Below the pieces are notes generated by a model. That model saw only the letters and a program-made list of their open reading frames with translations. It had not been told where the DNA came from and did not search any database. Both the position numbers and the translations under genes were made by a program. From positions 1,984,001 through 2,048,000 of the forward strand of contig CP011077.1 in the NCBI GenBank assembly GCA_000963575.1: a DNA stretch of 64,000 nt, read 5' to 3'. Positions 7,968-16,148 of the stretch are shown piece by piece (position 1 is the stretch's first letter; each line of letters opens with the position of its first letter). The stretch comes from Klebsiella michiganensis. GTDB lineage: Bacteria > Pseudomonadota > Gammaproteobacteria > Enterobacterales > Enterobacteriaceae.

Positions 7968-8969
7968 TTACGCCGCCTTAACCTTAGCGATAAGCGCCTG
8001 TTTTTCGGCTTCGCTCAGGAACGCGATCTTCAGGCCATTCTCCTGCGCGGTGCGAATATGCGCCGCGCTGAGGCCGGCCTGAGGTGCCGCGACTTTATAC
8101 TCGTGAATAATATCGATGCCCTGGACCGCCGGGTCATCGGTATTGATCGTGGCCAGTACGCCGTGATCGAGGAAGGTAATCAGCGGGTGTTTGTCCAGGG
8201 CCGCAACGGTGCTGGTCTGAATATTTGAGGTCAGGCAGGACTCAATCCCGATTTTATGCTCGGCCAGGAAATCCATCAGCGCCAGGTCTTCAACCGCTTT
8301 TACGCCGTGGCCGATACGCTCTGCACCCAGCTCACGGATCGCCTGCCAGATACTTTCTGGCCCGGCGGCCTCACCAGCATGAACGGTAATCCGCCAGCCA
8401 GCGTCCCGCGCACGATTGAAGTGATTCAGGAACAGGCTGCCCGGGAAGCCGAGTTCGTCTCCGGCTAAGTCCAGCGCGGTAATGCTGTCGCGGTGGGCGA
8501 GCAGGGCATTGAGCTCCGCTTCACAAGCGGCTTCACCGAAAGTACGGCTCATAATGCCTATCAAGCGGGCTTCAACGCCAAAATCGCGGCAGCCCTGACG
8601 TACGCCTTCAATCACGGCTTCAACCACGCCCGCGACCGGCAGGTTATGGCTCATTGCCATATAGCCGGGGGAGAAGCGCAACTCCACATAGTGCAGGCCG
8701 TTACGAGCGGCGTCTTCAATGTTTTCCCAGGCGACGCGGCGGCAGGCCTCGAGATCGCCCAGTACTTTGACGCCCCAGTCCAGCTTCTGCAGGAAACTGA
8801 CCAGGTCCGGTGCAGTTTCAACCACCTGAACGTGAGGACGCAGGGTTTCGAGGGTGTGGGCAGGTAGAGATAAATTAAACTGGCGGCCGAGATCGAGGAT
8901 GGTTTGCGCACGAATGTTGCCATCAAGGTGGCGGTGCAAATCGGTTAACGGCAGGGTGGTATCAATCAT
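7968..8969 (-). CDS. add: Adenosine deaminase
   Basis: This 333-residue enzyme deaminates adenosine and deoxyadenosine to inosine forms in purine salvage. All zinc and catalytic residues are present: H12 and H14 in DLHRHLDGN, H197 and E200 in HAGE, H221 and D278 in NTDDP. Length equals that of E. coli Add. It is transcribed alone; the region upstream holds its promoter and then an acetyltransferase gene on the same strand. Confidence 0.98.
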   Translation of the reverse strand: MIDTTLPLTDLHRHLDGNIRAQTILDLGRQFNLSLPAHTLETLRPHVQVVETAPDLVSFLQKLDWGVKVLGDLEACRRVAWENIEDAARNGLHYVELRFSPGYMAMSHNLPVAGVVEAVIEGVRQGCRDFGVEARLIGIMSRTFGEAACEAELNALLAHRDSITALDLAGDELGFPGSLFLNHFNRARDAGWRITVHAGEAAGPESIWQAIRELGAERIGHGVKAVEDLALMDFLAEHKIGIESCLTSNIQTSTVAALDKHPLITFLDHGVLATINTDDPAVQGIDIIHEYKVAAPQAGLSAAHIRTAQENGLKIAFLSEAEKQALIAKVKAA

Positions 8970-9088
8970 GGTCGCACTCTTTTTTTGATTAAAGTGCGGC
9001 GTATTATAAAAAGAAACCGGGGGGAAATGCTACGGAGATAAGTATTTTGTTGCGCAAACGTCCCTGTCGAGCCTTCGTGAAGAAAAAT

Positions 9089-9550
9089 TTACTGCAGCGT
9101 TAGCTTGTAGCCAAGATGGCTGGCTTCAAAGCCAAGGTTGTCATAAAAGCGGTGCGCATCCGTTCGTGTTTTATCGGTCGTGAGCTGTACGAGGTGGCAT
9201 CCTCGTTCTTTACAGCGTTCGATAGCCCAGGCAAACATCTGTTTGCCAAATCCCGTTCCTCTCTGCGAACGCGCAATGCGTACCGCTTCAATCTGGCCGC
9301 GCCACGCGCCTTTCCGCGCTAAACCCTGGATAAAAGTCAGCTGTAATGTCCCGATGACCTCATCACCGCACATGGCCACGGCAAGTAGCTGATTCGGATC
9401 GGCATCGATGGCATGAAAAGCCTCAACGTAGCGCTGATCTATGGGCGGGCGGGGATCTTCTCTCAGACGCCCTAGGACGTCGTCGGCTAACAAAGTGATG
9501 ATGGCGGGAACATCGGCAAGCTGTGCTTTACGAAACAGTATTTCGGTCAT
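9089..9550 (-). CDS. GNAT-family N-acetyltransferase
   Basis: A 153-residue GNAT protein starting MTEILFRKAQLADVPAI. The acetyl-CoA motif A, with the RSQRGTGFGKQMFAWAIERC signature, is at about residues 95-115, followed by DAHRFYDNLGFE, typical of the family. The start at 9550 aligns with the family N-terminus; 18 further codons are open upstream but look non-coding. The substrate is unknown; the family acetylates small amines or protein N-termini. It lies upstream of add on the same strand. Confidence 0.85.
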   Translation of the reverse strand: MTEILFRKAQLADVPAIITLLADDVLGRLREDPRPPIDQRYVEAFHAIDADPNQLLAVAMCGDEVIGTLQLTFIQGLARKGAWRGQIEAVRIARSQRGTGFGKQMFAWAIERCKERGCHLVQLTTDKTRTDAHRFYDNLGFEASHLGYKLTLQ

Positions 9551-9600
9551 TGACTGGTTTCCATCAGCGGAGGGATATACGTATGTGCCTGTAAATACTA

Positions 9601-9638
9601 ACACAGCCAGCTTTTAGGGTTGGCTGTGTTTTGTTCTT
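9601..9638. terminator. Hairpin between acetyltransferase and methyltransferase genes
   Basis: ACACAGCCA pairs with TGGCTGTGT. The T-rich tail is best on the plus strand, where no gene ends; on the minus strand, where the methyltransferase gene ends at 9715, the tail is weak (TTAGTATTTA). It may act as a weak terminator or processing signal for that gene. Confidence 0.45.
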
Positions 9639-9714
9639 ATTAGCAGTTGTTTGTAAGCATATTTAAATAAAAAATCATGCTTTAGCCGTCTGTTCCGTCA
9701 GCGGCGGCCAGGCC

Positions 9715-10512
9715 TTATTTTATTGCGCGGGTAGCGATAAACGTCGGCATAAACTGGTCAATCAAGAAACGTGGGTGAGGTTGCCTGTCTTCATAAAAGC
9801 CTGCAAGCATAAAACCCGCCTCCAGTTGCCCACCGATCTGCTCTGCCAGGGAGTGGCCGAAAACGAGGGCTTCCCCTCGTGCCTGTTTTGCGGCCAGCTC
9901 TTCGGGCGTTAAATCACTGATATCAGAATAGGGCAGGCTGAATTTTGGGCGAATAATGCCCTGTTCGGCATAATTTGACGCACGATCGCCAATAAAAACG
10001 ACCGGATTAAAAAAGCTGGATAACAGCTTTCCGCCTCTCGCTAAAACCCGATAACAGCCGCCCCAGACGGGACGAATATCTGGCACGTACTGGTTGGATA
10101 TTGGGTGGATAATGTAGTCAAAACTTTCGTCAGCGAAAATGGATAAATCACGCATATCTCCCTGATGAAGAGTGAGGGTCAGATTATCCCGTTGCGCAAC
10201 AAACCGGTCTTTATTGAGCTGCTCCCGCGAGAAGTCAAAAACGGTTACGTCCGCCCCGGCAGCGGCGAGTACCGGCGCCTGCTGACCACCGGCAGACGCC
10301 AGGCAGAGAATGCGTTTTCCCTGCACGTCCGGCAACCATCCGTCCGGCAGCGTGCCCGGGGTTAAATGAATCTGCCACTCGCCGCGGCGAGCTTGCGCAA
10401 TAATGTCGGCGTCGACAGGTTGCGACCATGCGCACTGCTGGCGGGCAAGGGCATCCCATGCGGCGCGGTTGTGCTCGAGTAAGTCGGAAGAATGGATAAA
10501 AATATCAGGCAT
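9715..10512 (-). CDS. Class I SAM-dependent methyltransferase
   Basis: A 265-residue Rossmann-fold methyltransferase. SAM motif I is seen as RILCLASAGGQQAPVLAAAG (about residues 67-86), followed by the acidic VFDFS and the motif LHQGDMRDLSIF. The C-terminal part has a conserved-looking FNPVVFIGDRA segment. The target is unknown. The ATG at 10512 is preceded by a GGAGGG site. It stands alone, on the same strand as its neighbours but with 260 bases upstream. Confidence 0.85.
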   Translation of the reverse strand: MPDIFIHSSDLLEHNRAAWDALARQQCAWSQPVDADIIAQARRGEWQIHLTPGTLPDGWLPDVQGKRILCLASAGGQQAPVLAAAGADVTVFDFSREQLNKDRFVAQRDNLTLTLHQGDMRDLSIFADESFDYIIHPISNQYVPDIRPVWGGCYRVLARGGKLLSSFFNPVVFIGDRASNYAEQGIIRPKFSLPYSDISDLTPEELAAKQARGEALVFGHSLAEQIGGQLEAGFMLAGFYEDRQPHPRFLIDQFMPTFIATRAIK

Positions 10513-10748
10513 CTTATTTCCCTCCTGGGAGTGAAAAGTAGAGCCAGGGAATACCGAACGGCGGCGAGATGTGTGGCAGAAGCCACGCCCAAAACTGCAA
10601 TAATAAACAGCAATGCGTATTCACACTGGCATAAGTCAGGTAGCGAGCGCATTAGTTGTTCATTTCGTTGCAAACCTCGGGGAAAAGTGACTGGCGGTTA
10701 ACTGTAGTTCCCACGGGGAGGGTGGTCAACCGCCATTACAGGTCGTGT

Positions 10749-10768
10749 AAAAAACGCGGGTTCCCGCG
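10749..10768 (-). terminator. Intrinsic terminator after the POT transporter gene
   Basis: CGCGGG/CCCGCG hairpin followed by TTTTTT on the minus strand, just past the stop codon at 10780. The remaining bases of the 10513-10779 gap show nothing recognisable. Confidence 0.75.
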
Positions 10769-10779
10769 CGCGCTGTGAC

Positions 10780-12255
10780 TCAGGCCTGAGCCGTGCTTTT
10801 TTGCTCGATCAGGCGGCGCAGCAGAGGGATCAGCAGTAGTAAAATAACGCCGGTGGCGACGGAGCCCCAGCCTAGCTGGCTGAAGACTTTACTGTAACCC
10901 GGGTCGGTCAGTACCGGCGTGCTGCCGTTGTTTTGCGGCATGCGGCCAGAAACATAGCCTGCCAGCACGGAAGCCACGCCCGTGACCATCATCCAGCAGC
11001 CCATCATCAACCCTTGCAGGTTGGCCGGGGCCAGTTTACCGATCATCGAGTAGCCTACCGGGGAAATCAACAGCTCGCCGATGCTCTGCAGAATGTAGCT
11101 CAGCACAATCCATTTCAGCGCCACCATACCGTCTGCCCCGGCCATGGAGATACCCAGCGGCAGTACCAGCATGCCAACGCCCATGCAGAACAATGAAGAG
11201 GCAAACTGAGCGGGAATATCGATGCGTACGCCGCGATCGCGCAGGCGTTTGAACCACCAGGCCATTAGTGGGCCGCCAATCACGATGACGATAGTGTTGA
11301 TGTTTTGCAGCCACTGCGGAGAGACTTTCCAGCCGAAAGCGTTCAGGGTGACGTTATGCTCGGCGAACAGCGTCAGCCCCATAGGCGCCAGCTGATATAG
11401 CGACCAGAAGACCAGCGAACCTGCGGCCAGCAGCAGGTAGGCTGCCATGCGGCGACGTTCGTGCTTGCGCGGGTGGCGGGCGGTCATTACGCACAGCGAC
11501 AGGAAGACCAGCGCACCCAGCACGATGACGAACGTGCTGCTAAATTCAGTATGACCGAGCAGAAGGCGCAGCACAGGGACCAGAATAATCAGGATCAGCA
11601 GGCCAAAAGCCATGCGCAGATAAAATCCTTTGCCCTTAATGTCCCGCAGCGGCGTGTTGATGTCCGCCAGCACCGGCCAGCGAAGCAGGGTAATCACCAC
11701 TGCAGCCACGTTGCCGAGAGTGGCAAACAAGAACAGCGCCCGGTAGCTTTCGGTCAGTTGATAGTAGCCGGCCACGGTAAAGCCGATAAAGAACCCCAGG
11801 TTCATCCCGGCGTAGTTCCACAGGAAGGCGGCTTCGCGGCGATCGTCATCCGGCGCAAAACGCTGGGTCAGCATCATATTCAGGCAGGTGACGTTCAGCC
11901 CGCTGCCGCTCAGGAACATGGCAAGCCCCCACCATAGCCCCGTCAGGCCTGCTTCGGCAATCATATAACAGCCCGCGACCTGCAGCAGCATCCCCAGCAC
12001 AAACAGATTACGGTTGCTCAGATAGCGGCCACCGAGGCAACCGCCAAACAGGTGCAGCCCGTAGTTGAATGCGCCGAAGATCCCCATCATGGCATCGGCC
12101 TGGCCTTCGCTAAATCCCAGCCGCTTTGTGACGTAAAGCACCAGCGTGGAGTACAGCACCGCAAAACCAAGCGTGGCGAACATCTGAATAAAGAACAGCG
12201 CGCCCGAACCCGAAGGAATGGCCTGATGGGAGGCATGGCCGGAAGATAAACTCAT
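10780..12255 (-). CDS. POT/PTR2-family peptide transporter, atypical
   Basis: A 491-residue, 12-14-helix major-facilitator protein resembling proton-dependent oligopeptide transporters, with POT-like elements such as NYAGMNLGFFIG and the later SIGELLISPVGYSMIGKLAP. Unlike E. coli DtpA-D it lacks the ExxERFxYY signature on helix 1: the equivalent stretch reads FFIQMFATLGFAVLYSTL. That motif takes part in proton coupling, so substrate or coupling may differ. The start at 12255 has a GAGAGA site; an upstream in-frame GTG at 12300 lies inside a terminator. The upstream PHP-hydrolase gene is on the same strand, suggesting a linked uptake and hydrolysis function. Confidence 0.82.
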   Translation of the reverse strand: MSLSSGHASHQAIPSGSGALFFIQMFATLGFAVLYSTLVLYVTKRLGFSEGQADAMMGIFGAFNYGLHLFGGCLGGRYLSNRNLFVLGMLLQVAGCYMIAEAGLTGLWWGLAMFLSGSGLNVTCLNMMLTQRFAPDDDRREAAFLWNYAGMNLGFFIGFTVAGYYQLTESYRALFLFATLGNVAAVVITLLRWPVLADINTPLRDIKGKGFYLRMAFGLLILIILVPVLRLLLGHTEFSSTFVIVLGALVFLSLCVMTARHPRKHERRRMAAYLLLAAGSLVFWSLYQLAPMGLTLFAEHNVTLNAFGWKVSPQWLQNINTIVIVIGGPLMAWWFKRLRDRGVRIDIPAQFASSLFCMGVGMLVLPLGISMAGADGMVALKWIVLSYILQSIGELLISPVGYSMIGKLAPANLQGLMMGCWMMVTGVASVLAGYVSGRMPQNNGSTPVLTDPGYSKVFSQLGWGSVATGVILLLLIPLLRRLIEQKSTAQA

Positions 12256-12273
12256 ATTGTCTCTCTCAACAAC

Positions 12274-12308
12274 AAAAAGACCCGGGAAGCGGGGTGTCAC
12301 CGGGTCTT
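12274..12308 (-). terminator. Strong intrinsic terminator between PHP hydrolase and POT genes
   Basis: AAGACCCGG pairs with CCGGGTCTT on the minus strand and is followed by TTTTTGTTGTT. It ends 19 bases before the transporter start codon, so it is either the end of the hydrolase transcript or a read-through attenuator controlling the transporter. Confidence 0.75.
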
Positions 12309-12445
12309 AATTTCTATGACTATGATGAGGGAGCATTTTCGTCGTTTTTAGCGGATTTATGCAAAGCAGAACGACTAAATATTCACATTAAATAATTTCA
12401 AAATTTTACAAACCAAAAAGATAACCAGACGAAACTGCTTAAAAA

Positions 12446-13876
12446 TCACTCTGCGTCGGGGCTGCGAGGAAATTCAAGGTGGCCGGTGACTTCGCCCCAG
12501 GTTTCGCCGACCGGCGAGAGAAATAGCGGGTGCTGGGCGCAGTAAACCGGGTTGATCATGCCCTCCAGCGTGCCGTCCGCGCGGCGAATATCCCAGCGAA
12601 TCCAGGCATGTTTTGTCATATCGGCAGGAATGTCTTGCGGAGTATTTTGCAGCGGATACTCGGCCAGAATGCCAGCGTCCGATACGACCTGAAGCGTGTA
12701 GCGCTGTTCGCTATCTTTTACCGACACGGTCAACGCTATCTGTTTGCCATCGGCGGCGTCACCGGGCAGCAGCGCGCCGTCGTTCAGGTTGAATGTCAGG
12801 CCGCAGCGGCGCTCAAAGTAACAATGGCCTTTTTTGATGGCCGCCAGGATGGCTTCTCCGCTGAGTGCGGTGGCATACACCCTGGTGGACGGATCTCCGT
12901 AAATTGAGGGCTCCGTGGCCTGTGGATAACGCTCGTGAGGTTGCATATGGCAGTCGCTTCCGCCGACGGCATAAATCCTGTGCCCGGCGTTCCACAGCGC
13001 GGTAAAGATCTCGACCACCTGTTCGTTAGCGGTTGTGGCGTTTTTCCAGGTCGGATCGTTGAGCACTTCCAGCACGTCGATATCCGCCATCGGCATATCG
13101 TTATAGAGCCAGCTCCACGGATGTAGCATGGCGTGGTTTACGCTCAGGACGCTTTCTGGACGCTTGAGGGCAATGCCCTGAGTAAGCAGACCGCGGCTGC
13201 TGTAGTCCGCATTGAACATATTCAGCGTCGCGGCGGGGCCGTGAACGTTGAGATGGCCTTTGTCGGCGGTGACCTCAATGCTCGGTAGTATTAGCACGCT
13301 GTCATGGCGCGGCAGGCAAGCGTGGGACAGGTTGTGCTCGGTCAGGAAGAAGAAATCCAGCCCCTGTGAAGCCATGATATCCAGCGCCTGAAGCAGCGTG
13401 TTGTTACCGTCGGACAGCGTGGTATGGCCGTGCAGGTCGCCGCGATACCAGCCGGGACGGTCGCTCAGCGTGCGCTGGTAGTCAAAAATGACCTGATGGT
13501 TAGGGCGCAGTACCTCTTGCTGTTCAAAATCGACGGGCTCGGCTAGGGCGTCAAAAGCGATATCAAGCCGATAGCTCATCGGCTGTGGCGAGCGGCTTTC
13601 ACCGATCACGTTATAGATATGTAGTTGCCATTCTCCGGCGGGAAGGGGGCCGGGCAGGGCGCCCACCGAAGCCCGGTCAGCGCAGACTGTCAGCACCTTT
13701 TCCGGTTTTTGCAGCATCACCGAGGCCCGTAGCTGCTGGCGGCTGTCGTAAAGGTAACAGTAAAGGTGCCCGGTGCGTAGCGTCGTGCCCGTCAGGCTAA
13801 TCGCCGGGGTATTGTCTGCCACAAGGAAGGTGTGAACGGCATGACCGAAGGGAATTTCACCGGAAAAAACGTGCAT
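12446..13876 (-). CDS. CehA/McbA-family PHP-domain metallohydrolase
   Basis: A 476-residue protein with a beta-rich N-terminal region (about 1-140) and a PHP metal-dependent hydrolase domain. The domain begins with YRGDLHGHTTLSDG (metal ligands H149 and H151) and continues with LTEHN, SVNHAMLHPW and VGGSDCH. A further beta domain makes the C-terminus. Related CehA and McbA proteins hydrolyse esters and carbamates, but the substrate here is unknown. It shares strand and direction with the POT-family transporter gene downstream, across a strong terminator. No signal peptide is obvious, so it should act in the cytoplasm. Confidence 0.8.
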   Translation of the reverse strand: MHVFSGEIPFGHAVHTFLVADNTPAISLTGTTLRTGHLYCYLYDSRQQLRASVMLQKPEKVLTVCADRASVGALPGPLPAGEWQLHIYNVIGESRSPQPMSYRLDIAFDALAEPVDFEQQEVLRPNHQVIFDYQRTLSDRPGWYRGDLHGHTTLSDGNNTLLQALDIMASQGLDFFFLTEHNLSHACLPRHDSVLILPSIEVTADKGHLNVHGPAATLNMFNADYSSRGLLTQGIALKRPESVLSVNHAMLHPWSWLYNDMPMADIDVLEVLNDPTWKNATTANEQVVEIFTALWNAGHRIYAVGGSDCHMQPHERYPQATEPSIYGDPSTRVYATALSGEAILAAIKKGHCYFERRCGLTFNLNDGALLPGDAADGKQIALTVSVKDSEQRYTLQVVSDAGILAEYPLQNTPQDIPADMTKHAWIRWDIRRADGTLEGMINPVYCAQHPLFLSPVGETWGEVTGHLEFPRSPDAE

Positions 13877-14086
13877 GATTTGCTCCTGTTTTTAATTGTC
13901 ACGAGCTTAAGGGGAGCGGGTGAATATTGTGTGTCAGCTGGGTGTCGGAAAAATGACGACGCGATGAATGGCCCGATAATTTTGCCGGTAATTTTTGAAG
14001 CTACAACTACCAAATAGCGTAGTTACACTTTGTTACGTTCCTCATGATAGAGTGCGTCCGCTTCAAACAACTTACGGAAAAATATA

Positions 14087-14620
14087 ATGAAAAAGGTATT
14101 AGCTCTGGCTATTCTGGCCGGTTTATCTGTTGCGTCTGCAAACGTCTACGCTGACGGCGAAAGCACAATCTCTATCGGCTATGCGCAGAGCAATGTGAAA
14201 GTTGATGGTGAGAAACTCGACGACAATCCAAAAGGGTTCAACGTCAAGTACCGGTATGAAATCGATAGCAACTGGGGCGTGGTTGGCTCTTTCGCTTATA
14301 CCCACCAGGGTTATGATTTCTACTACGGCGGCGAAAAAATTGGCGATGGCGACCTGGATTACTACTCAGTCACCGCGGGCCCTTCCTATCGCTTTAACGA
14401 ATACGTCAGCGCCTACGCACTGATCGGTCTGGGGACCGGGAAAGTGAAAGTGTCTGCTTTCGGTGATTCTGAAAGCGAGAGCAAGACTTCTGCGGCTTAC
14501 GGCCTGGGCCTGCAGGTTAACCCGGTCTCCAACATTGCTATCGACGCATCGTATGAATATTCGAAGCTCGACGAAGTGAAAGTGGGCACCTGGATGCTGG
14601 GCGTGGGCTACCGTTTCTAA
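14087..14620 (+). CDS. Ail/Lom/OmpX-family outer membrane protein
   Basis: A 177-residue protein with a classical signal peptide (MKKVLALAILAGLSVASANVYA, cut before DGES) and an eight-stranded barrel pattern of alternating residues. It ends with the outer-membrane signature GYRF. Motifs GPSYRFNEYVSAYALIGLG and ASYEYSKLD match the OmpX/PagC/Ail group, whose members act in adhesion, serum resistance or membrane stress. It is transcribed alone and ends at a strong terminator. It is not the canonical ompX by context, so I give no symbol. Confidence 0.9.
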   Translation: MKKVLALAILAGLSVASANVYADGESTISIGYAQSNVKVDGEKLDDNPKGFNVKYRYEIDSNWGVVGSFAYTHQGYDFYYGGEKIGDGDLDYYSVTAGPSYRFNEYVSAYALIGLGTGKVKVSAFGDSESESKTSAAYGLGLQVNPVSNIAIDASYEYSKLDEVKVGTWMLGVGYRF

Positions 14621-14635
14621 GCCTCCGTACAGCCA

Positions 14636-14657
14636 AAAGCCCACTTCGGTGGGCTTT
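14636..14657 (+). terminator. Terminator after the OmpX-like gene
   Basis: Perfect AAAGCCCAC-TTCG-GTGGGCTTT hairpin 15 bases past the stop codon. A palindromic repeat element follows at once. Confidence 0.85.
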
Positions 14658-14658
14658 A

Positions 14659-14699
14659 TGGTTATCAGCCGAAAATCAATGCATTGATTTCCTCGTTTT
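14659..14699 (+). repeat. Palindromic intergenic element, copy 1
   Basis: Contains GGTTATCAGCCG then AAAATCAATGCATTGATTT and CCTCGTTTTA. One T is missing from the palindrome relative to copies 2 and 4. Related copies are at 16033-16112, 19598-19670 and 21393-21467; each follows or flanks a hairpin at the end of a gene. Confidence 0.8.
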
Positions 14700-14782
14700 A
14701 GACGGACCGTGTGGTATTTCTTCTTCCGCCAGAGATTTGTCAGCAGTCAGGCCAGCGCACTTTGGTATGTTTTTTCGTACCG

Positions 14783-15962
14783 TCATAGTGATTTCAGCGA
14801 ACGGATCCCATTGATAAGCCGCTCGACGCCGGCCTCAAGTTTGACGCGCGGACACCCGGCGTTGAGGCGCACAAAGCCATTCCCCTCTGGCCCGTAGGTG
14901 TAGCCCGGCATAATGGCGACTTTCTGCTCCTCTATAAGCACTGTCTGTAGCGCTCTGTCGTCCAGCCCCAGCGGGCGTAAATCGATCCACGCCAGATAAG
15001 TCGACTGCGGCGGCTGCCAGTTCAGTTCAGGGAACGCCTGGTTCAGCCTGTCGGCCACGAATTGCAAATTACTTTGCAGGTAGTCCCGCAGCGCATCAAG
15101 CCAGGGCTCGCCTTCACGGTAGGCGGCGACATGGGCCACAATCGCCAGCACTGCCGGAGAAGAGAGGCCATCCTGACCTTTAAGCACTTGCAAATACTGC
15201 TGGCGGTCGTCCGCATTATTTATCAGCCCGTAAGCGCCGGTGAGCGCAGGGATATTGAAGCTTTTGGAGCCGGAAGTGAACAGCGCCCAGCAGCCGCGCC
15301 CGACGTCACCCCATGGAATATGGCGGTTTTTGCCCCACACCATATCCATATGGATCTCATCGCTGATAACCCGCACGCCGTGGCGTTCGCAGAGGTCAGC
15401 CATCAGCTCCAGTTCTGCACGAGTCCAGACTTTGCCCGTCGGGTTGTGCGGGCTGCACAGCAGCATAACTTTGCATTCAGGCCGGGCGAGCAACGCCTCC
15501 AGCTCCGCCATATTACAGCGCCAGCCGTCCGCTGTTTTTTTGCAGTGGCGCGCTCAGCACCTGGCGCTGATTGCCTTCAATCGCTTTGTAGAATGCATCG
15601 TAGGCCGGGGTGTGAATCAGCACGCCGTCCCCCGGCTGCGACCACTGGCGAATCAGCTGTGAAACCATGTAAATAACCGACGGGCCGTAGACCACGCTTT
15701 CCGGGTCGATGGCGCTGCCGAAGCGCAGCTGGTACCAGTGTGCGACGGCGGAAAGAAAATCATCATTCTTCCAGCGGCTGTAGCCGAGCACGCCGTGGGC
15801 CAGCCGTTTTTGCAGGGCTTCAAGGATGCAGGGCGCGGTTGGAAAGTCCATGTCGGAGATGGTGAAGGGCAGCAGGTCTGCCGCCCCGAAGCGATCGGCC
15901 ACGTAATCCCACTGGGTGCACCAGGTGCCGTGGCGGTCTACCGGAACAGAAAAATCAAACAT
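14783..15962 (-). pseudogene. malY: MalY cystathionine beta-lyase / MalT antagonist, frameshifted
   Basis: MalY is a PLP-dependent C-S lyase that also inhibits the maltose activator MalT. The gene reads in two frames: residues 1-149 (MFDFSVPVDRHGTWCTQWDY...APLQKNSGRLAL, stop) at 15962-15513, and the rest from near 15511 to 14783 (MAELEALLARPECKVMLLCS...IRSLKSL). At 15535-15541 there is a run of seven A on the coding strand. With six A the frame would continue QKTADGWRCNMAELEALL, matching the E. coli MalY sequence there. The PLP lysine region SGSKSFN is in the second part. A one-base insertion, natural or from sequencing, is the simplest cause. Confidence 0.9.
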
Positions 15963-16032
15963 AAAGCCTCACAGCTTTTGGCACTCACTGACGGCAATCC
16001 AAAGTAGTGATAAAGACATCAGGTGCTATTAA

Positions 16033-16112
16033 AAACAAAACAGGAAAATCAATGCATTGATTTTCGGCTGATAACCACAAAGAGGGAAAAACCACGTTTT
16101 TTCCCTCTTTGT
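16033..16112 (-). repeat. Palindromic intergenic element, copy 2
   Basis: Read on the minus strand from the malX end: an ACAAAGAGGG/CCCTCTTTGT hairpin (16112-16077), GGTTATCAGCCG, then the palindrome AAAATCAATGCATTGATTTT (16064-16045) and a T-rich tail. It lies between malX and malY, after a small GAGCGC/GCGCTC hairpin (16139-16124). The hairpin half could end malX transcripts before malY. Confidence 0.85.
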
Positions 16113-16148
16113 CAGATGCTTAAGAGCGCCGAAGCGCTCGGGGGTGAA

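Noticed and set aside
15533..15543. Programmed minus-one frameshift at A AAA AAC in malY
   Set aside because: A minus-one slip enters a frame that does not match MalY; only a plus-one shift or loss of one A restores it, so ordinary minus-one recoding is not supported.
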